DNA of 37,910 nt from Caldilineaceae bacterium (GTDB lineage: Bacteria > Chloroflexota > Anaerolineae > Caldilineales > Caldilineaceae), in the NCBI GenBank assembly GCA_026645575.1, contig JAPKMW010000106.1, positions 1 to 37,910 on the forward strand, read 5' to 3'. This document shows, one piece after another, positions 1-8,974 of this stretch; within the stretch, counting starts at the first letter, position 1; every line of letters begins with the position of its first letter. The position numbers were made by a program, and so were the translations under genes. The notes under the pieces are model-generated. The model did no database searches, was not told the origin of the DNA, and saw nothing but the letters and a program-made list of their open reading frames with translations.

Positions 1-190
1 AACGCTCGCAGCAGGTCCGTGACCTGCGCCAGTCACCGGGAACCCCTGCGGGGGTGTGGCTAGGAGCGGGCTGTTGCACTCTACTGATTATTCCCGCTCG
101 TAGCTGCGCCTAAAAGGCAACCGGTGACCGGCGTCCCCAACGCCGGCCACGGACCGGCTACGAGCAGGAATGGCTTGGTAATAACAATTT
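1..190. repeat. Palindromic intergenic repeat, family A, copy 1 (compound)
   Basis: No gene is seen in the first 223 bases. They hold stacked hairpins: GCAGGTC/GACCTGC (11-17, 21-27), and a larger imperfect palindrome from about 91 to 164 with the words CGCTCGTAGC, GTGACCGGCG, CGCCGGCCACGGACCGG and CTACGAGC. The right flank GGCTTGGTAATAACAATT resembles the flank of the copy at 11587-11677. The left portion (1-80) looks like a second, degraded copy. It is probably a REP/MITE-like element; no transposase is linked to it here. Confidence 0.7.
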
Positions 191-223
191 GAGCAAAGTC
201 AATGCAGAAGGAAACCTGTCACC

Positions 224-577
224 ATGTACACAGCAACCGAAACGCCAGCCCAGAATGAAGCCATTGTCCGCCGTTTGTTTGATGAATTTCACAATGGCGG
301 CGATGACCGTGTTGTCGATGAAGTGCTGGCAACGCCCCAGTTACGACGCCAGCTAAAGCGCTCCGCCGCCCGTCTGCGTCAATTCTCCGTCAACCCCCGC
401 TTTGCTATTGATGATCTGATCAGCACCCATGATAAAGTCGTCACCCGCTGGACAGCGCAAGTACGCCTCTATAACCAGCCCACCGAGGCCAATGGTCTCT
501 TTATCTATCGTATCCGCAACGGCAAGGTGATTGATCTGTGGCAGAATTGGGACGAATTAGACCCGCTTGTACAGTAA
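224..577 (+). CDS. SnoaL-like (NTF2-fold) domain protein
   Basis: A 117-residue protein resembling the SnoaL-like/NTF2 superfamily. The N-terminal helix (EAIVRRLFDEFHNGGDDRVVDEVLA), the middle stretch with ISTHDKVVTRWTAQV and the C-terminal RIRNGKVIDLWQNWDEL fit the usual alpha+beta barrel pattern. The ending GKVxDxWxxxD is typical of ester-cyclase-like or limonene-epoxide-hydrolase-like members. It is somewhat shorter than the usual 130-150 residues. The start is supported by AAGGAA about 9 bases upstream. The substrate cannot be told from sequence, because this fold serves cyclases, isomerases and non-enzymatic binders alike. It ends three bases before the convergent phosphoesterase gene, with no room for a separate terminator. 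Confidence 0.75.
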   Translation: MYTATETPAQNEAIVRRLFDEFHNGGDDRVVDEVLATPQLRRQLKRSAARLRQFSVNPRFAIDDLISTHDKVVTRWTAQVRLYNQPTEANGLFIYRIRNGKVIDLWQNWDELDPLVQ

Positions 578-580
578 TGA

Positions 581-1678
581 TTATTTTGCGACGACAGTAA
601 TCAACGCAAGCTGGGGCCGGGAGCCAAAACGCACGGGAATGCCTTCGCCAATTCCGCGCGAGATGTAGACTTGCGTCTGGTCGCGCCAGAGGTAGCCGGC
701 GGCTTGGCGGCGGTGGAGATGCTCCGAATGGGTGTGGACGGCGCCTAACCAGGGCAGTACAATCTGGCCGCCATGCGTATGACCGGCTAGGATCAAATTT
801 GCACGCCGCGACGCCGACTCTTCCAAAATGTCGGGGTTATGGCTGAGGAGGATGTTGGGTTCATCTGCGCCAACGTTAGCAAGCGCAACCTGAAGATCAG
901 GTGTGCCTTCACTCACATCGTCGACCCCAGCCAGGTAGAGATCCACGCCATCGCTTTGCCCTGGTTTATGCCGCAGATGGAGGGCGGTATTGTGGAGAAT
1001 CTGCAGATTGCGTTCGGCCAGCATCGCTTTTAGTTGCTCTATATCATTATAATGAATCCGTTTTAGCTCAAAGGGCATATTCATAAAATATTCGGCAAAG
1101 CGATAAAGGTCGAGCATTTTTGCATAAAGCGCCGTCAAACTATCGGCGCGCTGGCTATGTTTGCCCCTGCCATTGCCATTTTCGTTGCGCGCTTGATAAC
1201 GCTGCCAATTGAGGCTAACCATATCACTGTGGCTATAGCAAACATAGTCATGGTTGCCAAAGACGCCATAGCTGCCCAAGCGCGGCGTCGGTACACTGTC
1301 CAGCAGTAAAGCAATATTATCCAGCCCTGTTTCATTGTGCCAGAAATCACCGGTGTGAATGAGCAGATCATATTCCAGATTGGCCGTGAGGCGGCGAATG
1401 CTCTCGATCTTGGCCTGTTCGCGCCAGTCGATACCCTGAAAATGGGTATCGGAAAGATGAAGAATCCGTAGACCATTGCTGGGTAGACGCCCCTTGGCCT
1501 TGGGAATGCGCACCGTTAAGCGTTCCAAGACGACATTGAAAGGCTCTTGTAAAATGGCGTACCCGGCCAGTCCGGCGCCCAAACCGGTTAACAACCCAAG
1601 CCCCCCCAACACCTGCTTTTGCAACGTTTTGCCCCGCCAGAGCGCCGCACGCCCGTTATGATTCCCGTTCACCGCCAT
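581..1678 (-). CDS. Metallophosphoesterase, membrane-anchored YkuE/LpxH-like family
   Basis: A 365-residue calcineurin-like phosphoesterase with the whole dinuclear-metal motif set: LSDTHF (D77, H79), HTGDFW (D111), FGNHDY (N142, H143), LSHNP (H280) and AGHTHGGQ (H300, H302). Residues about 24-45 are hydrophobic and probably form a membrane anchor, placing the catalytic domain outside or at the membrane as in the YkuE family. An insertion of about 60 residues (150-210) after the GNHD motif, partly rich in Asn/Gly and basic residues, is longer than usual. Start chosen because GAGGT lies about 8 bases upstream. The substrate is unknown; phosphodiesters of lipid or sugar precursors are typical for this family. 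Confidence 0.9.
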   Translation of the reverse strand: MAVNGNHNGRAALWRGKTLQKQVLGGLGLLTGLGAGLAGYAILQEPFNVVLERLTVRIPKAKGRLPSNGLRILHLSDTHFQGIDWREQAKIESIRRLTANLEYDLLIHTGDFWHNETGLDNIALLLDSVPTPRLGSYGVFGNHDYVCYSHSDMVSLNWQRYQARNENGNGRGKHSQRADSLTALYAKMLDLYRFAEYFMNMPFELKRIHYNDIEQLKAMLAERNLQILHNTALHLRHKPGQSDGVDLYLAGVDDVSEGTPDLQVALANVGADEPNILLSHNPDILEESASRRANLILAGHTHGGQIVLPWLGAVHTHSEHLHRRQAAGYLWRDQTQVYISRGIGEGIPVRFGSRPQLALITVVAK

Positions 1679-1793
1679 ACCATCTACCTCTTTACCCTAA
1701 CCAACTAATAACCGAACCGTCTCATCAACCGGCCTATGGTAAACCACAAAGCGACAGATATGCAAAAAGCTGCCTTCCATAACCTGGAATAAG

Positions 1794-1822
1794 TTGACAA
1801 GTGACGCTGAACCGGCGACAAT
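1794..1822 (+). promoter_or_regulatory. Candidate sigma-70 promoter for the transketolase gene
   Basis: TTGACA (1794-1799) is followed after 17 bases by GACAAT (1817-1822), a 4/6 match to the -10 consensus. It would give a leader of about 115 bases before the start at 1946. The -35 box is perfect but the -10 is weak, so this is tentative. Confidence 0.35.
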
Positions 1823-1945
1823 GATAGCATTGCTGGTTCTTTTTTTCGCTTACTTGTGTCATTATCAAAACCAATCCGAATACGCAAGGCCGGCGATTTT
1901 TGTTGCTGGCCTGGCTGACAATTGCTTAACAAAGGAATTCGCCTT

Positions 1946-3979
1946 ATGACACCATCCGCTGCACCGCTTCATTTTGACGCCACTGTGGAAGAACAACTGG
2001 TCAATACGATTCGTATGTTGGCGGCTGATGCCGTCCAGGAAGCCAAGTCCGGTCATGCCGGGATGCCGATGGGCATGGCGCAGGCGTCTGTCACCCTCTG
2101 GAGCCGCTACCTGCGCTACAACCCGCAAAACCCCAGTTGGTTTGACCGCGACCGCTTTGTCCTCAGTGCCGGTCATGGTTCGATGTTGCTCTATGCCCTG
2201 CTCCATCTCACCGGTTACGACCTTTCGTTGGATGAATTGAAAAACTTCCGCCAATGGGGCAGCAAAACGCCCGGCCACCCGGAAGCCAGTCACACGCCGG
2301 GCGTCGAGACGACGACCGGACCGCTGGGCCAGGGCTTTGCCAACGGCGTCGGTATGGCGCTGGTGGAGCGCTGGCTGGCCGAACGCTTTAACCGCCCCGA
2401 TTTCACGGTGATAGATCATTACACCTATGCCATTGTCAGCGATGGTGATTTGATGGAAGGGGTCGCCAGCGAAGCGGCCAGTCTGGCCGGCCACCTGCGC
2501 CTGGGCAAGCTCATCTACCTCTACGACGACAATCGCGTCACCATTGACGGTTACACCGATCTGGCTTACACCGAGCAGTGGGCGCAGCGTTTTGAAGCCT
2601 ATGGTTGGCATGTCCAATCCATCGACGGCATGGATGGCGCCGCCGTTGCCGCTGCGATTGAAGCCGCCCACGCCGATCCTCGCCCCAGCCTTATCGGCTG
2701 TAAGACGATCATTGGCTATGGCAGCCCCAAATTGGGGGGCACGCCCAAAGCTCACAGCGACGCCTTTGGCGAGGAAGAACTTGCCAAGACCCGCGCCAAG
2801 CTGGGCTTCCCGGAAGGGTCGCGCTTCTATGTGCCGGAAGCGGTGCAAGCATTGAAAGATCAATTCGTTGCACGGGGCAAAACGCTGGAAGCTGCCCATG
2901 CCGAACGTCTGGCCGCGTATCGCAACAATTACCCGCAAGAAGCGGCCGAATTGGCACAGATGATTAGCGGTGAATTGCCCGCCGGTTGGCAAGCGGCACT
3001 GCCGACCTTTGCCCCAAGCGCTGCCGTTGCCACACGCAACACCAGTGGCGATGTGATCAATGCGCTCGCCCCGGTGCTGCCCAACCTTATCGGCGGCAGC
3101 GCGGATCTGGCGGCCAGCAACAAAAACACGATCAAGAATGGCGGCGACCTCAAAGCGGAGAGCTTCCAAGGGCGCAACATCAACTTTGGCGTGCGCGAAC
3201 ATGGTATGGCCGGCATTCTCAACGGCATGGCGCTGCATGGCGGCGTCATTGGCTTTGGCGCCACCTTCTTTGTCTTCACCGACTATATGCGCGCCAGTAT
3301 GCGGATTGCGGCATTGAGCAAACTGCCTGTCATCTATATCTTGACCCACGACAGCGTTGGCGTCGGCGAGGATGGCCCCACCCACCAGCCGGTCGAGCAA
3401 TTGGCGGCGCTACGGGCCATGCCCAATATGACGGTCATCCGTCCTGCCGACGCCAATGAAGCAGTACAAGCGTGGCGCATGGCGATTGAAAACCGCACCG
3501 GCCCCACGGCGCTTGTCCTCACCCGACAAAATTTGCCGATTGCCGATCGCAGCGCCGCCGGCATTGGTGCGGCGGAAGGGGTCTTGCGCGGCGGTTATAC
3601 CTTCTATGCCAGCAGCAGCGCGGCGCCACAGGTGGTGCTAGTCGCCACCGGTAGCGAAGTCAGCCTTGCCCACGTCGCCGCCCAACAGTTGGCCGCCGAA
3701 GGGGTGCGCGTTCAGGTTGCCAGTCTGCCGGCCTGGAACATCTTTGCCGCCCAGAGTGAAGAATATCGCAACAGCGTCCTGCCGCCGGCCACCCCCAAAG
3801 TTGCCATTGAAGCCGCCGTCGGGTTTGGTTGGGAACGCTGGGTCGGCAATGACCCGCGCAAGGGCGTCATTATCGGCATTGACCACTTTGGCGCCAGCGC
3901 CCCCTACCAGCGGGTCTACCAGGAATTTGGTTTGACAGCGGAAGCGGTAGTGGCAGCGGCGAAGAAACTACTCGGATAA
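1946..3979 (+). CDS. tkt: Transketolase
   Basis: A 677-residue thiamine-diphosphate enzyme that moves two-carbon ketol units between sugar phosphates in the non-oxidative pentose-phosphate pathway. Family landmarks appear in order: [11 protein letters not shown] (35-45), [31 protein letters not shown], the ThDP/Mg motif SDGDLMEG (165-172) with DDN near 194-196, GGSADLA (383-389), FGVREHGM with catalytic E418, [15 protein letters not shown], and a C-terminal domain with [11 protein letters not shown]. The length is normal for the family. A TTG at 1922 is in frame, but the ATG at 1946 has AAAGGAA at ideal distance and gives the usual N-terminus, so it is preferred. The gene has its own leader and is followed by a hairpin. 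Confidence 0.96.
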   Translation: MTPSAAPLHFDATVEEQLVNTIRMLAADAVQEAKSGHAGMPMGMAQASVTLWSRYLRYNPQNPSWFDRDRFVLSAGHGSMLLYALLHLTGYDLSLDELKNFRQWGSKTPGHPEASHTPGVETTTGPLGQGFANGVGMALVERWLAERFNRPDFTVIDHYTYAIVSDGDLMEGVASEAASLAGHLRLGKLIYLYDDNRVTIDGYTDLAYTEQWAQRFEAYGWHVQSIDGMDGAAVAAAIEAAHADPRPSLIGCKTIIGYGSPKLGGTPKAHSDAFGEEELAKTRAKLGFPEGSRFYVPEAVQALKDQFVARGKTLEAAHAERLAAYRNNYPQEAAELAQMISGELPAGWQAALPTFAPSAAVATRNTSGDVINALAPVLPNLIGGSADLAASNKNTIKNGGDLKAESFQGRNINFGVREHGMAGILNGMALHGGVIGFGATFFVFTDYMRASMRIAALSKLPVIYILTHDSVGVGEDGPTHQPVEQLAALRAMPNMTVIRPADANEAVQAWRMAIENRTGPTALVLTRQNLPIADRSAAGIGAAEGVLRGGYTFYASSSAAPQVVLVATGSEVSLAHVAAQQLAAEGVRVQVASLPAWNIFAAQSEEYRNSVLPPATPKVAIEAAVGFGWERWVGNDPRKGVIIGIDHFGASAPYQRVYQEFGLTAEAVVAAAKKLLG

Positions 3980-3987
3980 AAGAGACA

Positions 3988-4043
3988 AGAAGACAAGAAG
4001 ATAAACACGAGACACAATATTTTTTCCTGTCTTCTTGTCTTCT
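3988..4043 (+). terminator. Hairpin terminator after transketolase
   Basis: Perfect 14-base arms AGAAGACAAGAAGA (3988-4001) and its complement (4030-4043), with a 28-base loop containing a T-run. The arms are pure tandem words (AGACAAGA), a style repeated in other gaps of this window. Confidence 0.55.
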
Positions 4044-4072
4044 GGATGCTCATTTTGTAGCAGGAACGAATT

Positions 4073-4558
4073 ATGATTGCAACTTTTACCGAATTGCTCC
4101 ATCGCACCCGGCAGCATCATGCGATTGAACATGCAACGCTCCATATGTTGACGGCACGGCATCCGAGCAAGCGCTTGACTGGTTACAGTGACCCACTGGG
4201 CTTTACCATTCTTGGCGATTTAGATGAACAGAGTATCCGGCGGGGAGTGGGCGACGCACTGTTGCGGCTGCAAGCAGGGGAGTACAGCCTGGCGCTCCAT
4301 CCCAACTGTGGCACCAACTTGGTGACCAGCGCGGTAATGGTGGCCTTGGTTGCCACCATTACCGGAAGGAAGCGGCAAGCGTTAGAGCGCTTTGTCACCA
4401 CCCTAATCGCCGTGTTGCCGGTTGTCCTCTTTGCCAAAACCATCGGCTTCTATCTGCAAGGCTACACCACCACCACCGAAGTTGCCGACCGCTGGGTCGC
4501 GGCGATTTATCCGGTGTCGATTGGTGGAATGCGGGCGCATCGGGTATTGTTTGAGTAA
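4073..4558 (+). CDS. DUF6391-type membrane protein, function unknown
   Basis: A 161-residue protein with the pattern HHAIEHATLHML, LTGYSDPLGF, VGDALLRLQAGE and ALHPNCGTNLV, which I recognise as the DUF6391 family found in cyanobacteria and Chloroflexota. Two hydrophobic stretches follow (about residues 86-100 and 108-128), so the N-terminal conserved part probably lies at a membrane face. The invariant-looking His, Glu, Asn and Cys residues would suit metal binding, but no function is established. AGGAA about 8 bases upstream supports the start. It lies between the transketolase terminator and holA, and could be co-transcribed with holA across a 58-base gap. Confidence 0.75.
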   Translation: MIATFTELLHRTRQHHAIEHATLHMLTARHPSKRLTGYSDPLGFTILGDLDEQSIRRGVGDALLRLQAGEYSLALHPNCGTNLVTSAVMVALVATITGRKRQALERFVTTLIAVLPVVLFAKTIGFYLQGYTTTTEVADRWVAAIYPVSIGGMRAHRVLFE

Positions 4559-4616
4559 AGAAGGCAAGAAGGCAGCAACAGAATCCATCACGTAGCACCC
4601 AACACGCAACACGACT

Positions 4617-5678
4617 ATGGTCTATCTCCATTTGAACTGCGATGAATATCTAAGCACCGAGCGGATTCGCCAGATGAAGCGGGCGTTGGGCGATGCTGAG
4701 ATGGCGGATCTCAATACGGCCACGTTGCGCGGAGAGCAGGTGAATGGCGCCGAGATTGTCGGTCAGGCGAGTATGATGCCCTTTCTGGCGGAGCGCCGGT
4801 TGCTGCTGGTCTATGGCTACTTGGATCATCTGGATAAGCGCATGGCGGCGAGTAAGGCGGCGGACAGTGCGGCGCACCAGGAAGCGGCGCGCTTTCTGGC
4901 TGATCTGGGGGTGATCCCCGACAGTTGTGATCTGGTCTTGATTGATAATGGCGTGGATAAACGACGGGCGCTCTGGAAAGGCTTTACCTTGCCGGCTACG
5001 GATAAGGGGCCGGCGCGCAAGATTGAGGGGTTGGAAGCCGTCAGCAAGCGCAAAGAGGTAACGCTGGAGGAGCTGAGTACGCCCGATGCGCGTAATCTGC
5101 CCGGCTGGATCCAATCCTATGCCCGTTCGCATAATATTGCGATTGACGGCAAGGCGGTGCAGACATTGGCCGATTTTGTCGGGCCGAACTTGCGCCAACT
5201 GGACAATGAGTTGGCGAAACTGGCGACTTACGCCGGTAAGCGTCATATCACGGCGGAGGATGTCAAGCTGTTAGTTAGTGACGCCAGTGAGGCATTGATC
5301 TGGGATCTAACCGACGCCTTGAGTCAGCGCAATGGTCGGCGTGCCATGCAGTCGCTCTATGAACTGCGCAAAGGGGATGCCAACGCCTTTTACCTGTTGA
5401 CCATGATTGCCCGTCAATATCGGGTAATGCTCAAGGTGAAAGCGGCCATGCGACGAGGTGGCGGTAGTGAGTATGACGTGGCCCAGATGGTTGATGAGAA
5501 GCCCTACTCGGTGAAAAAGGCGATGATGCAGGCCAACAACTATTCGCTGACTGAGTTGATTGCCATTATGGATCGCCTGTTGGCAGCCGACTTCGCCATG
5601 AAGACCGGCGCTGATGCGGAAACCGAGATTGACGTGCTGATGGCAGAGTTGACGCGGAAGAGTCGGGCGGCGGCGTAG
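4617..5678 (+). CDS. holA: DNA polymerase III delta subunit
   Basis: A 353-residue protein of the HolA family, the clamp-loader subunit that opens the sliding clamp during chromosome replication. The N-terminal domain has the typical pattern: a short phosphotransfer-like beta strand, then NGAEIVGQASMMPFLAERR and LLLVYGYLD (about residues 42-69). The central part has LPGWIQSYARSHNIAIDGKA and VGPNLRQLDNELAKLATYAG, and the C-terminal collar has SEALIWDLTDALSQRN and AFYLLTMIARQYRVMLK. Length is normal. No good ribosome-binding site is seen before the ATG. The gene ends five bases before a hairpin shared with the convergent gene. Confidence 0.93.
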   Translation: MVYLHLNCDEYLSTERIRQMKRALGDAEMADLNTATLRGEQVNGAEIVGQASMMPFLAERRLLLVYGYLDHLDKRMAASKAADSAAHQEAARFLADLGVIPDSCDLVLIDNGVDKRRALWKGFTLPATDKGPARKIEGLEAVSKRKEVTLEELSTPDARNLPGWIQSYARSHNIAIDGKAVQTLADFVGPNLRQLDNELAKLATYAGKRHITAEDVKLLVSDASEALIWDLTDALSQRNGRRAMQSLYELRKGDANAFYLLTMIARQYRVMLKVKAAMRRGGGSEYDVAQMVDEKPYSVKKAMMQANNYSLTELIAIMDRLLAADFAMKTGADAETEIDVLMAELTRKSRAAA

Positions 5679-5682
5679 ACAA

Positions 5683-5739
5683 GATGACAAGATGACCGGG
5701 TGAATCTTTCCACTTATGTTATCCGGTCATCTTGTCATC
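5683..5739. terminator. Bidirectional hairpin between holA and the convergent DUF3618 gene
   Basis: Perfect 17-base arms: GATGACAAGATGACCGG (5683-5699) and its complement (5723-5739), loop 23 bases. It fills the 71-base gap between two converging genes, so it can serve both. The arms again consist of tandem GACAAGAT words. Confidence 0.65.
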
Positions 5740-5749
5740 CCTTGTACGG

Positions 5750-7045
5750 TTAAACTTTGCTACTCTCCCGCTTCGCCTTCTCTTCGGTCTGTTGCATCTT
5801 CTGCTCGGCCTTGTCGGCGACTTCTTTACCGGCTTCTTTGGTTTCATGGAGCGCCGTGCGACCGGTCTGCTTGACATCTTCTAATGCCTCGCGACCGGTT
5901 TGCTTGAGGTCGGAGACGACTTTCTGGGCGGTCTGTTCCAATTGGGGGCGGACTTCTTCCGCTACCTCCTGAACCCGCTCAACCACTTCGTCGGCAACTT
6001 CCTGAGCAGATCGCTTAACTTGATTGCCCAAGGGCGCCAGGTACTGTTGCTCCCGTCGAGTGACCGGTAAGGCCATGCCGATTAAGGCCCCGACGGCCAG
6101 GGCGACGCCGCCAAAGACTAGCGGGTTGTCTTCCAGCGTGCGTTGCAGTTGTTGGCCGGTCTGCTGTACATAGGTTTGGGCCTGCTCGCCCATGTGTGAT
6201 GCCTGATGGCCCATGTTGGACACATAGCGCTGCCCCTCGCGACTGTAGTCACTGGCTTGCTGCCCCATAGCTTCAGCTTGGGAACGGGTGCGATTTGTCC
6301 ATTCGCCAACTTTTTCACTCACCTGTTCGCCAACTTGTTGGGCCGTATCGCGCAGTTGTTCGGCCTTCTCACCGATCTTTTCCCGCAGGCTTGACCCCTG
6401 TTCGCCGGACCCATAGCTGCTGTACCCGCTGCTGCCCTGATTGGCCCCATATTGGCCGGAACCATATTGGGCGCTGGCAGTGTATTGACTGCCCATGCCA
6501 TACTGGGAGCCGGAGCCTTGGTATTGGCGGCTGGCGCCTTGTCCTTCAGAACCGTACCCTTGATATTGGCCGACAAAAGAGGGGGTCATCTCGCGACTGG
6601 CATAGAGATCGCTGCTGCCGGCGCCACTGTACTCACTACTGTATTGACCACCAGCGTACTGACCACTGCCATACTGTCCACTGTACTGATTGCCATATTG
6701 GTCATTATAGTACCGGCTATCATGCCGATGACTGCTTTGTGAACCCATATAGTTTTCCACCAACAGCCAACCAACGCCCAAGCCAATCAAGGCTGCCGGA
6801 ATGGGATTGCTTTTGATGACCTGGACGACGCTGGCGCCAATCTCTTTAGAATTATCATTAAAGTAGGTGGTGAGCGAATCGGTGCTGTCACGCACCAACT
6901 CTTTCACCGTCTCTTGGGCTTGCGTCTTGATATTGCTTGGATTGAGACGGGCCTGGATCTGTTCGATCTTCTCGCTCATCCCCTGGCGTGTGCGCTCAAT
7001 ATCGGTCTTGATTGCTTCTGGGGATTCGTTGTAATCGGTTGTCAT
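5750..7045 (-). CDS. DUF3618 membrane protein with a prion-like Gly/Ser/Tyr/Gln segment
   Basis: A 431-residue protein. Residues 5-40 (SPEAIKTDIERTRQGMSEKI) match the DUF3618 pattern. A hydrophobic segment follows (82-97), then about 125 residues (105-220) made almost only of G, S, Y, Q, A, N with repeated GSGQY, GGQYSS and SQYG words. Next comes an amphipathic coiled-coil region with many Gln/Glu/Ala, a second membrane helix (308-327, FGGVALAVGALIGMAL), and a C-terminal 90-residue helical stretch of 11-residue-like repeats similar to apolipoprotein or LEA-type helices (VKQTGREALEDVKQTGRTAL). The start at 7045 was chosen over an in-frame ATG at 7066 because GGAG precedes it, and because ATGA overlaps the stop of the upstream holin-like gene. 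Function unknown; the family is linked to envelope and stress roles. Confidence 0.85.
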   Translation of the reverse strand: MTTDYNESPEAIKTDIERTRQGMSEKIEQIQARLNPSNIKTQAQETVKELVRDSTDSLTTYFNDNSKEIGASVVQVIKSNPIPAALIGLGVGWLLVENYMGSQSSHRHDSRYYNDQYGNQYSGQYGSGQYAGGQYSSEYSGAGSSDLYASREMTPSFVGQYQGYGSEGQGASRQYQGSGSQYGMGSQYTASAQYGSGQYGANQGSSGYSSYGSGEQGSSLREKIGEKAEQLRDTAQQVGEQVSEKVGEWTNRTRSQAEAMGQQASDYSREGQRYVSNMGHQASHMGEQAQTYVQQTGQQLQRTLEDNPLVFGGVALAVGALIGMALPVTRREQQYLAPLGNQVKRSAQEVADEVVERVQEVAEEVRPQLEQTAQKVVSDLKQTGREALEDVKQTGRTALHETKEAGKEVADKAEQKMQQTEEKAKRESSKV

Positions 7046-7509
7046 GAGACTTGCTCCTTCGCCCAACGGGCATCTTCTTTGATGGATTCAACGGTGTTTT
7101 CCGGCACCACCGTCAGATTGCTAAGAGAACTGCGACCGCTGCCGATGAGAACAGCGCCCACCACCAGGGCCACCACACTGACGATCAGCGTAGAGAGCCA
7201 GAGGGGCATCCAATTACTCAACCCAACGGCAATAGCAATGAAGAGCAGAATGAGACCGGCATAGGCGACAAAGCCACCAGCGGCCAGCATAATGACGCTA
7301 CGCATGGCGCGGTTGATCTTCTGTGTCGTTTCGACGCGCGCCAGCTCGATCTCCTGACGTAGCAAGCGGGTCATGTCTTCGGTCAACCCGGTAAAGAGAT
7401 CACCTATCGACGGTTCGCTATCGATATTGCTACTGCTGCTATCGCTGGTTGTATAGACTGTCGGCTTGGTATGGGGAATCGCCGCCGTTACCTCTTCGTC
7501 ACGTTGCAT
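7042..7509 (-). CDS. Holin-X / DUF1469-type membrane protein (phage holin superfamily III-like)
   Basis: A 155-residue protein. An acidic, Ser-rich N-terminus (1-35) is followed by IGDLFTGLTEDMTRLLRQEIELARVE, the amphipathic helix typical of the PF07332 (Holin-X) family, then two membrane helices (about 72-95 and 101-122) and a short charged tail. Despite the family name, chromosomal members in such operons are not known to lyse cells; they are usually next to DUF3618 genes, as here. AGGAGGAG just upstream supports the start. The stop overlaps the start of the DUF3618 gene by four bases (ATGA), so translation is probably coupled. Confidence 0.85.
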   Translation of the reverse strand: MQRDEEVTAAIPHTKPTVYTTSDSSSSNIDSEPSIGDLFTGLTEDMTRLLRQEIELARVETTQKINRAMRSVIMLAAGGFVAYAGLILLFIAIAVGLSNWMPLWLSTLIVSVVALVVGAVLIGSGRSSLSNLTVVPENTVESIKEDARWAKEQVS

Positions 7510-7511
7510 GA

Positions 7512-8744
7512 TTACTCCTCCTTGCGCCCTGTATTTGCCGGACGAGTGGACGATGATTGGGACGATGACTGGCCCTGCCCGGAACCGCTCTTGTTCTGCT
7601 CCGATTTCTGCTGGTTCGTCTGTGACTGGTCATTACGCGATTGGCCGGAGCTTGACTGATCGGACACTGAAGGGCCGGCAACTAATTGGGCCGGATCATC
7701 TTGGCCGGATTGATCCTGACTGCGGCCAGCACGTTCGCGTTCACGGCTCTGCTCCATGACATTACTGACATGGCCACTGGCATCATCCGTTTGTTCACTA
7801 GTAGCGCTCAATGTGCCGGTGGCGCCGGACATTTGCCCTGGAGTACCGGCAGAGTTGGCCCAGTCGGTCTGGCCCTGGCGCCGGTACTGTTCTTGCGACA
7901 GCCCTTCCTGGCCTTGATAGCCGGAGGCGCCATATTGACCGGCGCTGCTCATGTCCGATGGCATGTTGGCACCCGTCGAGCCGGTCTGCCCCGTGTAGTC
8001 GGAGGAGCTATATTGGCGCTGATATTCAGTGGCGCCGTATTGGCTGCCGTAGCCGGATCCGCTGTATTGATTATACTGCGACGAACCATACATGCCAGCC
8101 GGTTGCCCGTACTCCTGGCTGTATCCTTGACCATAGCCCTGGTTCCATTGCGATTGGCCGGCGCTGCTGGAGCTTTTGAAGAGTCGGCCAAGCAGGAAGC
8201 CGACAGCTAGGGTGCCGGCGACAAAGACTTCCGGCTGGCGGCGGGCAAAGCCCTGAATCTCTTGCAAGACGTTGCCGATGTCCTGTTGGCGCAAGTAGCC
8301 GGAGAACTTTTCGATCTGGTCGGCAGCCGCGTTGGCATAATCAGCAACGGCCTCTTCCTGGCGCTCATGAAGCGTATTCCCTGTTTGGCGTAGTGCGTCG
8401 GCAAAGCTATGGAGCCGGTCAGCCGTCATTGCTTTCCGCTCATCAACCAACGAGTTTGCCCGTGTGCGTACATCATTCAGCATTTCGTTGGCGGTCTGCT
8501 TGGCGCTCTCTTTGGCGTCCGTTGCAATTTCGCTGACGGACTGGCGTGTGTTATCAGCAGTCTGCCGCGCCTGTTGCTTGATGTTCGCTGCCGTATCGGA
8601 AGCGGCGTTTTTCACTGCTTCTTTGGTCTGGGTGGCTTGTGAGCGTGAAGAACGGTTTTGCTCAGAGGCATACTGCGTCGTGGCATCACCTTGCTTCTGC
8701 ACACTCACATTTGACTTCATTGTTGTATATTCTTCGTGTTCCAT
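7512..8744 (-). CDS. DUF883-like membrane protein with a long prion-like C-terminal tail
   Basis: A 410-residue protein and first gene of the three-gene block. Residues 35-170 form a long amphipathic helix rich in Ala, Gln, Thr and Glu (TKEAVKNAASDTAANIKQQA). A single membrane helix follows (about 172-189, PEVFVAGTLAVGFLLGRLF), an arrangement like DUF883/ElaB-type proteins but much longer. From 190 to the end is a low-complexity tail: first G/Y/Q/S-rich (NQGYGQGYSQEYGQ, SSQYNQYSGSGYGSQYG), then S/Q/D/N-rich (QSSSGQSRNDQSQTNQQKSE). AAGGGG at 9-10 bases supports the start. The tail resembles eukaryotic FUS-type prion-like domains in composition. Function unknown; the operon suggests an envelope complex with the next two genes. 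Confidence 0.8.
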   Translation of the reverse strand: MEHEEYTTMKSNVSVQKQGDATTQYASEQNRSSRSQATQTKEAVKNAASDTAANIKQQARQTADNTRQSVSEIATDAKESAKQTANEMLNDVRTRANSLVDERKAMTADRLHSFADALRQTGNTLHERQEEAVADYANAAADQIEKFSGYLRQQDIGNVLQEIQGFARRQPEVFVAGTLAVGFLLGRLFKSSSSAGQSQWNQGYGQGYSQEYGQPAGMYGSSQYNQYSGSGYGSQYGATEYQRQYSSSDYTGQTGSTGANMPSDMSSAGQYGASGYQGQEGLSQEQYRRQGQTDWANSAGTPGQMSGATGTLSATSEQTDDASGHVSNVMEQSRERERAGRSQDQSGQDDPAQLVAGPSVSDQSSSGQSRNDQSQTNQQKSEQNKSGSGQGQSSSQSSSTRPANTGRKEE

Positions 8745-8933
8745 TGTTAGTTAGCCCCTTCATCATGGTCGGTGAATAGATGGTTCGTGAATGGTGGCGT
8801 TGAAAACTTGTACGCCTGAGTAAGCACTCTGTCTTTACTATAAAGGTTCAACTGGATGAAAACCCATATGAAAAGGTACAAGCAGGGACATAAATTGGGG
8901 TACAGAGACAAGGAGATATAAGGCGAGACGATC

Positions 8934-8964
8934 TCGTGTCTCGTGTCTCGTGTCTCGTGTCTCC
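8934..8964. repeat. Tandem repeat, 7-base unit CTCGTGT, four copies
   Basis: Four exact CTCGTGT units (8934-8961) plus a partial unit, just downstream of the minus-strand ferritin-like gene. GAGAC words just to the left (8920-8930) can pair with the units, so on the minus strand it may fold and help termination. Not a CRISPR: there are no spacers. Confidence 0.8.
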
Positions 8965-8974
8965 GATCTCGCTA

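Noticed and set aside
1705..1932. 75-codon minus-strand frame in the gap before transketolase
   Set aside because: No ribosome-binding site, no recognisable pattern, and it overlaps the likely transketolase promoter.
1865..3400. 511-codon minus-strand open frame
   Set aside because: Lies opposite the transketolase gene, low-complexity in character, no family similarity; a shadow of high-GC codon use.
7042..7509. Holin-like gene as a sign of prophage
   Set aside because: Holin-X proteins are common in chromosomal envelope operons with DUF3618; no other phage gene is near.
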